From contig VXAU01003994.1 in the NCBI GenBank assembly GCA_013399695.1, forward strand, positions 798,956 through 862,955: a DNA stretch of 64,000 nucleotides, written 5' to 3'. The notes beneath the pieces are model-generated. The model did no database searches and was not told the origin of the DNA. It worked only from the letters and a program-made list of their open reading frames with translations. The number at the start of each line of letters is the position of its first letter. Position 1 is the first letter of the stretch. Of this stretch, positions 13,701 through 23,465 are shown in pieces. Source of the DNA: Formicarius rufipectus. Taxonomy: Eukaryota > Chordata > Aves > Passeriformes > Formicariidae. The position numbers and the translations under genes are program-made.

Positions 13701-15560
13701 TCAGATGTGGGATTTTTGTGTGACAGATCTAAATAATACTCTATGCCTACTCGTGCTTTCATCAGCTTTTATCGTGGTCTATTTTTAACTCTTAGCTTAT
13801 CAGTTAGGTGAGTGCTTGCTCATGAAGGTGTAGGCAGATTCACTGAACTTATTCAAGACCTTCCACAAAGGCTTTACATGTTTTCATGTATTTTATGCTT
13901 TAGTTCTCAAACTGTTCAGTGTGTGACTGCTTTGTGCCTTCAGGCTCTTGGGAGAATGGGTTGTAAAGTTTGTAACAAGTTGCTTGGCTGACTGTAGAAT
14001 ATAAAATTAGTATTTGAAAACGGAGAGCAAAAAAGCCAGGGTAAATGCAGTGTTTCTCCTTGGAGTCACTCTAGTTTTTTGACAGCTGCAGTGTTGCAGG
14101 AGCAACTCAATGTCATGGGAACACAGGAATTTGTTTTCATCAGAGAGTTGCTTTCCCTGCCAAGCTGGCAGCAGCTATAGGTGAAACCTTAATAGGGAAA
14201 CAATTTCATACTGCCTGTGTTAGGAGGGGAAGTCCTCCACCAGTGACTAAGTGACAGAATAGTCACCTTCATTTGATCTTCACCTTCTGATCCCTTTCAA
14301 TCTCCTTGCTGCCTTTGTTGTGTTTTGTTTTCATGTTTACTGAATGCTTGTAATTTCATAGCTACAGTAATATTCTTTGTAGTGATCTTCACAAGCTCTC
14401 CAAATATCTCTTCTTTATTCTCTAGTTACCAAGACACTGGATGGCAGTGAACACATGGGTGCCTGAGGAGTTGCATGCTGCAAGGGCAGAATTCACAAGG
14501 TAAGAAAAACAAGTATTGTGTAATGCTCAGATTTCCAGCTCAGCAAAGATAAAGCTTCCTTCAATCCTCAAGCTGTTTCCTACAACCATTTTGAGGATCA
14601 TCCCCACAGCCTGCTCTGAGTTATGGGATACTCTGGAGGAAGTTAACTTCTAGCTTTGATCCTGCATCAAGCCTCTGTCATTTATGAGCCCAACATCTAG
14701 TGAGCTCTCTACCAGTACCTGATCCACTGTGTTTTGTCCACCATGGGGAGGGGGGAGAGATTCCCTGAGGTTAAGCATGCAACTTAATGATCCTAGTGGG
14801 ACACAGCCCAAGATAAGAGCTAGAGGGGATGCTGATGGCCAGCCCAGTGACAATGTTTGCACTTTTGCAAGTGTTGGAGGGTGTGTTTCCCAGACATGTG
14901 AGGAAACAGCAAAAAAAATACCTATTTGCAAGGGTGAAGGGGAGGTCAGTGAAATGAGCGTTGCAATTATTTGCTAGTACGGACCCTCTCAATGTTCACT
15001 CTATACAGTCAGATCCAGACACTAAGAAGCTGGAAAAGGTAGCCACCGCCCTGTAGATTTAGAAATACATTGAAACACTCTCTGCTTTTTCAATTCCATT
15101 TTGAAATTCTGCAAACAGACTAATGTTTCTCTGCCATGGGTGTTTATGGGATGGTCAAAGCACAGTAATTCATGTCTTGAAGTGTCCTGTCTACTTGTAC
15201 TTGAGATATTGCTGTCATATATCTGGTCTAATCCACTTCTCACACTGCCAGGTACATAAGGCAGATGTCTGTCATCACCAACCAGTTTTGTCCCAGACCA
15301 GTCCCCTGAAGATGTTAAAGCTGCTGAGTTGGGATTTTGCTGCATTAGTCGTTATTGTGTTTCCTCGTGTTCCTCACTGTCTCTTCTTTCCTCTTCATGT
15401 TGAAACAGGGTTTGTTGAAGGACATGGTTATCTGGCACTCTCAAAACATGGCCAAGGTCAATCTGTTTTCTCCACTGTACTGTTTGTACAGCTGTGGGTA
15501 ATCACGCAGGCTCTGAAATCTCAGCATTCCTTTGGCTCTCTGGCTGCTTTATGATCACTA

Positions 15561-15576
15561 CCCCCCCCCCCCCCCC
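15561..15576. repeat. Poly-C mononucleotide run (16 C)
   Basis: Sixteen consecutive C residues, directly visible, followed by GCAG. Runs like this are error-prone in sequencing and assembly, so the length is uncertain. The opposite strand is poly-G. Confidence 0.95.
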
Positions 15577-17154
15577 GCAGGCATCTGCACTGAAAGCACT
15601 TTGATATCTGGGGAATAGACATGTCCTTCGAAGACTTCAACTTGTACAGGTGTATGTGAAATGTATACTTAATAACGGTGGCTCAAAAGAGCTTACAGGG
15701 GAGCTTACTGTTGATGCTGATGACTTCCAGATGGGAAGTATTCTTGTAATGGAAACAAATTATTCCACCCATTTTAATATCATATTCTTAGAGCAGTGAG
15801 TAGAGATGTACATATTATGTGTAGGTATCCTCAAAAGACCCATGTTCCAAGCTTACCCTGTGTTGTGCATTACCCTTACATAGCCCATGGTAAAGTTAGA
15901 AACCACTAACAGAGGCATATAATATTTAAAAGGCATTAGGGTCAATGTTTCAGTCACTACAGTTTTCTAAACAAGTATTGATTCTTTGGGATTTGTTGGA
16001 ATAAATACATTTTCTTGAAGGATAGAAAATAAAAACTTCATGCTGACTTCTTAAAGGTGAGGTTATGAATGCATATCAAATCTTTATTAATTCACTCCCT
16101 GGGGCCTTTGCACTGTCACAGAACTATAAAATGCTATAGTCTGTAATGAGTACAGTGTTACTGTAATTTCAGTTTTCTAGGTCAGAGTTGATCATAAAGC
16201 ACAGCAGTTAGGAAGAGTAGGGCCTGAATTTTGGAGACACCTGATCAACTAAGAAACTGTGACCAAGTCACAGTATTGGAAGCTTCAAATGAGGAGGTTT
16301 TCAGTCCTCAGCATCTTCGAGGTCATCACTCATTACACAAGATTATATTATTAGACTAATACTCTTGACAAAGTCATCTCCAGGTCATTTTGAATGGACA
16401 AAGGTCTGTAACACTACTGTACTTCATCTACTTGCCTTTAATTATTTGTTTTGATGCAGCTCTGTATAGGGGCTGCATTAAACCCCCCTCCCTGCCCCAA
16501 GACCAGGCATAAAAATGCTGGTTTCTGTGCCTGGAGCAACAAAGCTTTACATTTCTGCAGAGTGTGAGAAGACTCATATGCCCTCTGTAGCAGAGGGGCA
16601 GCAGATAAAGCCTGTTAGTGCAATGCCAAGACATTGTTCCTAGAGCACCTGTGTACCAAAAGGCAGAACTAACTCTAATAATATTTAAATAACGAGGTGA
16701 AACCTGTCAGTACCGGTCAGTGTGACCCTGTGGAGCAGAAGAAACTTGAATGAAAATAGCCACTAGATGTGGGAAGGTATAAAGCTATGTAGGAAGGTAG
16801 ATGGAAGACCACCAACACAAAGGCTTCTTCAATACAAATCTGTAACTGCTACCCCCTGCTCCCAACCCCATGTAATATGGTTGGCTTAACTAATGCAAAT
16901 TCAAAAGGCAAATGGCCATTCTCCATGACCAAACTGGTCATCTAGCAATCCCCCTTCCCTTCCTCATCTGGCCTGGAAGGTCCCATGTAACAGACAGAAT
17001 TCTTCTCCCCATCCCTATCAGCCTCAAAGGAGGCTCTTGGGTACCAGGCCAACTTCTTCACTCCTTACCAGCCTTGAAGGTCCCAGGCATCCAGACAGCC
17101 AGGCTGCAATGACGCCATCACAGAACATGTCTATAAAATCAAGCAGTTACAACA

Positions 17155-17245
17155 CCTAAGTGGGACTTGAACCACAACTGCTGCTGGAAAGCAAAACCCA
17201 AGATCTCCCAGTGGTCAGAGATGCCTCCACTATCATCTGCTTCCT
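17155..17245 (-). repeat. Possible tRNA-derived SINE remnant
   Basis: On the minus strand there is an A-box-like TAGTGGAGGCA near 17,235-17,225, then CACTGGGAGATCTTGGG, then a good B-box string GGTTCAAGTCC near 17,172-17,162. The order matches the RNA polymerase III promoter of tRNA-derived SINEs. The spacing between the boxes is longer than in a standard tRNA and the T-stem pairs poorly, so this is not an intact tRNA gene. Confidence 0.3.
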
Positions 17246-20200
17246 CCAACGTTTGAGTGAGTGACTCATATTCTTCTGTATGTTTTTAGTCTATGATTGT
17301 TCTATGGATACTGCAAGCCAAGAATTAAGATTGACCCATTCTGCAGAGGGTCCAGGTGATTAGAAACCATAAGCCAAGCTTTGATACAAATTTTGTGCTA
17401 TGCTACTCAGAAAATTGTAATATGCTGGTTCTGATTATAAAAATCTTGTTCTATTCTGGTGGCAAAATTTTATGCTATGCTGATCATAAAATTCTGTTTA
17501 AAAAAATAAAGCTTTAATTGTAACTACAACTTAATGCCATCATCATTCTACCCAAGATCCCTGTAGTGCTGACAAAACACCTTTCATATAAAATCTCTTC
17601 TGGCCGACCTGGGAATAAATGACTTAGAAGAAGCCCCATACAAATACCTGGTGCAGATGTAGCTATTTTTTCAGCAGGGGAACCAGATTTATTCTGGTGT
17701 AAGTATATCAAATAGCTCATTCTCCAGTCTAATAAAAAGCAACAGATGGCTCTTCAGCTCCGCATTGTGAAAGGGATATGCTAAGTGGTGTGGCCAGCCC
17801 CAGAGAAAACAGTCTGACAAAGTCACAGAAGGTCCCTGAGACCAGCAGTACCAGCAGAGCGCTAGTACTCAGGGGACACTTGCTAATCTCCATTTCCCCC
17901 CTACAATCACTAGGGCCTCACCACATGCACCAGCTGCTAATGTTAGTGGTGCAGAAGCCAGAGGGCTTTGCACTGAAGCATGTAGGAGGCATGGGTATTT
18001 AGTTTGTTTCTTTATCCCGCAGAACAAGGGGAGCTTCTTGTTGGGGTTTGGAGTCTGTCACTGGGAGTGGTTAATATGAGGTGTGCACGATAGCTTATGC
18101 AAAAAAGGTTCCCCTAACCTGTCATTTCTTGTGTGGGTGTGTTTTGCCCTGGAGCAACCTTAACTGCTTTTTTTAACAGAACTTTTTGGTGGGAATTGTT
18201 AGGAAAGCATTTCTCTAACTACCTGAGCTTTGCTGTGTTTTTTGGCCCTACCTATACCGCAGCATAAAATATTCTGTACATTGGAAATTCTCAAGACTTG
18301 ATAGTCATCTCAATGGCACCCAATTTAAAGAGAATTATTCCTAATTTACATTGGAGTGAATAAGGTTTTTCCATATATAATGTAATATTTTGCCTCTCTC
18401 AGATGTAGACACAAAGACCATTCTCAAACTCCTCTTACAAAGGGTTAACTGCAGATGAATCAGATTAACTCTTTTGCCAAGAGCCATTAACTCTAAACTG
18501 CAGCACTGGAGAGGACCAAGAGGGTGAAGGAGAATATGCATTTAGCACTTCAGGAACCCAGGCAGTACTGAGGGCTGTAGGAACTGAAGAGCATCTAAGA
18601 CTCTTCAAGGTTCATATAATTCAGGTGAGAGATTTAGGTATGCATAAAACAATTAAATGCAATTCTGCTGTTTGGATTTACTATTTCTGATGAGAGCCTT
18701 ATCTTCAGGCTACCTCACTTTTCTGTCTCCCACAGCCGATTAGGGTTTGGGTTTTTTTTGCAACTCTTACTGCACCAGCATCTTTTCCAAAACTACAACA
18801 CACTATAACTTTAGCCCCTACCTTTTCTCTGTTCTATCACTATGGCGGAAAAGCCCAGCATTTAATTGACGTAGCCATTCTAGAGCAGCTAGACATACAA
18901 AGGATCATATAATTTCAGTCAGAATTTGCAAAGGGTTCAGACACAAAGAGGGGCATGGGAGAGATGCAGGAGAAAGGTTAATCTCTGCACTTCACTTCTA
19001 CTGCATTAAGGGTGTTGGTGTGATGCAAAATAAAGATATTCTCACCTTGAATTCCTCCAAAGCAATTCTTTCATGTGGTTACCTCAGTAGAATGAAATCT
19101 TTATGAAATAGCCAGCACACCCACCCAGACATAAGCCAGGCACTAACTGTTCATGTTTAGAAACAAACTTTCCCCACGGGTATATTATTCATAGCCGGTC
19201 ATTTGCCAGTTTTCCCTTGGACGATATAAACTAAACATTAGGAATAAAGTTGATGCATAGTTTGGTATCCCTTTTTTTTTTTTAAACCCGAACTGGATGT
19301 TGCAGCAAATCTGTAGGTTCTCTCTGTCCTCATTTCCACTTGTTCATTTACAAGTCAGCTAAATCGATGGTGCATTTCCAAAGTCTTCCTGCTGATCCAC
19401 TCAAAAGTTGCACCATGGTGTATTAGCACTTGGATCCTGCCACTTACAAGACTCAAATCCCAAATTCAACCAGCAGAAAACCATTCACACCTTTCAAACT
19501 TTATTCCAGGAAAAGAGAAAATCATCCTCCTGATCCATCCTGCCACTACCATGGGCATCTCGGTTGCCTGAGAAACAAAACAGGTTGTTGTTGCAACAAC
19601 TGGAGACCAGCTGACCTCCCTCTTCCTTTCGTCAACCAGCTGCAAAACTCCTCAGTCATGTAACATCTCAAATCGAACATCTGACCCCAGTTTATGCAAT
19701 TCCCCTCTGACCATTTCATAAGCTTTTTGTCACTTCACCCAATTGTTTGTTGAAAGCACTCTCAGTTACACTGGCTAACACGAATGTTTTGGTATGACAG
19801 AGAGCCCTGTGGCTAAGCCATCCATCTCCAAGGCAACCTCACAACCTAGCTCTGAGAGTACGTCATGTCATGAGATAAAATGAAAACCAAAAGGGTAAGC
19901 AGAGATAATTCCAGCTCTAACTATCCACAGTGCTATTGCTTTAGCAGAAACTCCAGGAGACATTCCCAGGCTGGATATTTAAACACAGGAGAGCAACACA
20001 AAGATAGCATTTGTCTCTAAAGCCATACAAGCCATACAGAGGCATGAAGGGTATGCTGTGACACTACCAGGGAACCCAGGAATCTTAAACAGTTTCCACA
20101 GGGCCTTATTGAAAGCACTGGGGGCAGAAACATATGGTGATTTCATGTCTGACAAATCACCTGGGTCTTACCTCTGTTCAGTTCCATTACTTGAAGCTGT

Positions 20201-22679
20201 AGGTGTTGAAGCAGCTTCACTAGTGTGGTCCTTGAGTTGGACCCACCACCACTCCTCTGTCTGCCCTTCATAAAGTTTGGCTGAGCCAGTGTTAGACTTG
20301 GGCTTTTCCACAGAAGGAGTGATTCATTCTCCACTCCCTTGAGTGCTATTTCAAGGTGGTCACTGCTGATAATGCTGCAGCAGACCAAAATTGCCCAAAG
20401 CAGCAGACTTCAGGGATAAAATTAATGAAGAAGTTCCAGCTCCCTCGAGTGGTTGTTTTCAGTTGACTTGCCCACTCAGAAAGGCAGGCCATATCTGGTC
20501 CACCCTCCCATGCTCTGTCCTCACAATTATGAGTCTTAAAAACCAATTTTTTTCCATGTGAAGACTGAGTTACTAAACTTGTCTTAGGATCTAGAGCACA
20601 GTCATGTGCAACCCATACGCAACATCTCGGTGTAACCTTAAGTTTCTGAGAAAATGTTGTTGGTTTGTTGTTAGTTTGCTTGAGGGTTTTGCCCTACTCT
20701 ATGTAGGGCAACTACTCGCATGTCCTTTATGTTACCATTCACTCCCTCAGAATGTTGCTATCCCACCTTTACATTTGTGGAGGTATAGGTGCCATTCTCT
20801 TCACACATAAAGAACACATAACTGGAAGGGGAAAGGTTTAATTATCAACTAGAAGAAAGGGAAAAATATTGCAAATAACTTCTTGCCAAAGTGGTTTAAC
20901 ACTGCCACATTTAAATGGATTGTCTCAGGAAAAAAGAACTCCAACCAGTTCTTATTTATAACATCTCAATAATCTCAAGCAAGTTGTTGAGTATCTCTGT
21001 GCACGTGCGAAGTGTCACTGAGTCCCACAGAAATCAGCGGAAGACCAAAGCTCTGCTCCCTGAAATTGGCTGAAAATTCTCCACTGCTGGGAAACATTCA
21101 AATGCCAGTGCTCTTTCCACTCTCCTGCGACATCAACATAACCAAAACAACTCTGCTTTTTGTCCAAAGAGCTGCCAAGAATAGGGAAATAGCACACTTA
21201 AAAAAAAAAAAAAAAAAGGTCTGTGTTTCCAAAAGCAGTTTAGTACATCTTCTAAAACAAAAGGCTGTGCCTGAATGTGTGCAGCGATAACACTGACACA
21301 AATAATTCAATGTCCTGATTTTGCTACATGGAAAGCAGAAAACTCCTGTGCAGCTGGTAGGGCAGCAATCAAGCTATTGCACAACTCAATATGCAGATCA
21401 GCCCTGAGGAAGTTCTGCTGAGATCCTCTTTGTCCTCTGTTTTTCAAGTGTGATTGAAATGTGTTTTCTCAGATTAGGAAATTGGAGAGAGGTTTTATGT
21501 TACACTTCTGAACAATTTTGAGCACTGCATGACAGTCATGTGTCCTCAATATTAGGAAACAAATTTTAGCAACCCCTTGGCTGCCTGGAGACTGTTTAAA
21601 GCTCACTGTCAAAGCTTTACTCCTCTACTATCTGACTTAAGTGGTTTACTGTCCTCAATCTGTTGACAGATTCACCTGGTATTCATGTTTGCTAAAAGCT
21701 GTATTTGTTTATTTGTTAAACACAAAGGCCTGAGCCAAGGCTGGTGTCCCTGCTCTTTAAGAACTCCCAAAAGCTGCATTCTGCAACTCAGAAGCATTCC
21801 CATCTCATAGCTGGGCTTATCTGGTTTCTAGCAAGGTGCAAGTTCCACCCAAAAATTTTTTCCCTACTCAGGATGTTTACAATCACTCTTGGAGGCTCTT
21901 TCCCTGTGTCAAATCAGATCGACCAATTGACCAACAGATTAAAAAATTATTAAGGGTGGGGAGGAAGGACAGGCACACACGCACACCCACACACAAAGGC
22001 TGTGAGCACTCCGCCTTTGTGCTCATATGAGCTTTGTTTCCTTGGGAATCCAGCTACTAAAACAGGCAACAGCTGTGACAAGAAATGAGATCTAGCAGCA
22101 GAGCAGCAAGAGTAATGATTTGCAAACCTTTACGTTTGGGGATTTCCAACACCCATCCCTATTTTAAACATGTAAGAGGAACACATCAGGGCACATATGT
22201 AGGAAAGCATGCTTCCAGAGGGGCAAGCAGACTTTTTGTAGCTCAGCATTACAAGAACTGAAGCATCATCAAGTGTCCTCTGCATGGGGAGATAGAGTGT
22301 GCAACCATTTCCCTTGTGCTCAATCCTATCACGTCTCCTGTGAACACTCACACTAAATCCATAGTAGAGGAAACATCATTTTTACCAGGCCTGACAAAAC
22401 ACAGGATGCAAACAACCTGCGTTCAGGAATTTCCCTTCCCTGTGGCAGCAGCTACATTTGCTCCTTCTCAGATTTCTTTTCTGGATGTCAGGTAGCTTTG
22501 CCATCAGTTCTTTTTGGCGTACAGTGTCTCCAGTGTCAGTCTGCATTCTCCCTGGCCTCCCTCACTTGGCACACCGGTGGCTGGGCACTGAGGGGAGCAT
22601 CGTGGTTCTTGATGCAGCAGTGGTGACAGCTCGATTCACCTTGCGTGGAAGGAGAGCACCTTGGTCGTGACACGCCAGG

Positions 22680-22960
22680 GAAGAAAGGGATAGTAAGGAG
22701 ACTGGAGAGGACAAGCAGGGAGAGGACACGGTCTTAAGCTGTGCCAGGGGAGTTTAAGATGGACATTAGGCAAAATTTCTTCACAGAAAACGTGATTACA
22801 TATTGGAATGAGCTGTCCGGGGGAGTTGGAGAGGTCACCGCCCCCGGAGGTGCTCAGGGAAAGACTTCGTGCCATGGCCTAGTTTACAAGGTGGTGGTTC
22901 AGTCACGGCTTGCGTTCCGTGCTCTCAGAGGCCTTTCCCAAGCTTTATGATTCCGTGAAA
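22680..22960 (+). mobile_element. CR1 retrotransposon 3' end, sense to TSNAX
   Basis: The stretch follows the 3' part of avian CR1. It includes a reading frame with MDIRQNFFTENVITYWNEL (compare the CR1 ORF2 C-terminus, DIRKNFFTERV-xxHWNRLP) and ends near 22,943-22,958 with ATGATTCCGTGA, a decayed version of the CR1 terminal ATTCTATGA-type repeat. It is 5'-truncated, as CR1 copies usually are. It stops only about 20 bases before the CpG island and about 490 bases before the TSNAX start codon. Confidence 0.8.
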
Positions 22961-23116
22961 ACACCGTGGTGTTGATACACCGGGGCAGGAAGGAGGAGGG
23001 CGAGGCGCCGTGACAGCGGCTTTGTGCGGCTCTGTGCCGAGCGATGCCGCCGCCCCGCTGGTGAGACCCGCGGAGCTCCCCAGCCCCGCGCCCACAGCGC
23101 CGCCGCCCCGCACGAC

Positions 23117-23135
23117 ACTACATGTCCCATCGTGC
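23117..23135 (+). promoter_or_regulatory. ZNF143/THAP11-type promoter motif
   Basis: ACTACATGTCCCATCGTGC agrees at 15 of 19 positions with the ZNF143/Staf (SBS-type, HCFC1/THAP11-associated) consensus ACTACAATTCCCAGCATGC as I recall it. It keeps the invariant ACTACA, TCCCA and TGC blocks. Such sites are typical of CpG-island promoters of widely expressed genes and lie close to transcription starts. The site is about 315 bases upstream of the TSNAX start codon. Confidence 0.55.
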
Positions 23136-23380
23136 AGTGGGCGCCGAGGCCCCACGGCGGGGTCGCACACTAGCTGCCTACGGAGTCGCCTGCTCGAAAG
23201 CGCAGCCCGCCCTCGGCGCTGTCGCGATTTCGGGAGCTGCAGCACCCAAATCACCCCGCCACGCCGCCGCTGCTCTGCACCGTGCCTCCCCCGCCGCAGT
23301 CGGCGGGCCGGTGCTGTCCACCCGTGGGCAGACTTGCCGTCGGGCACCCGCGGGGCGCCCTTTAGTGGCGCCGGTAGAGC

Positions 23381-23436
23381 GGGGGCGGCAGGCGGGGCCC
23401 CGGCGGCGCGCGGGGCGGCTGCGGGTTGCCGGGGGG
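23381..23436 (+). promoter_or_regulatory. GC box and G-rich leader just upstream of the start codon
   Basis: A GGGGGCGG GC box (23,381-23,388, Sp1/KLF type) begins a stretch with five G-runs of at least three: 23,381-23,385, 23,394-23,397, 23,412-23,415, 23,423-23,425 and 23,431-23,436. The last run ends 13 bases before the TSNAX ATG. If transcribed, the stretch lies in the 5' UTR and could form a G-quadruplex, although some loops are long (up to 14 bases). Confidence 0.5.
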
Positions 23437-23449
23437 ACGCGGCGGCGGG

Positions 23450-23465
23450 ATGAGCGGCAAGGAAG
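23450..23465 (+). CDS. TSNAX: TSNAX coding exon 1 (residues 1-6)
   Basis: This 16-base coding part encodes MSGKE plus the first base of Gly6 and ends with phase 1. The donor reads GAAG/GTGATG. It matches the consensus at GT and at +3/+4 (GA) but departs from it at +5 and +6. The junction is fixed by the continuation GSGGFRKRKHD in exon 2, which matches TRAX exactly. The ATG context has a G at -3. Confidence 0.93.

Larger units (their letters stand above)
13701..22670. other. Intergenic region upstream of the TSNAX promoter
   Basis: I recognise no gene here. Open frames are short (143 codons at most, 15,123-15,554) and unlike known proteins. The region contains a poly-C run at 15,561-15,576, a tRNA-like segment near 17,160-17,245, T and A tracts near 19,270 and 21,200, and a CA-rich patch at 21,972-21,994. 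The base composition stays similar to that of the left part of the window until the GC rise at about 22,980. Confidence 0.55.
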
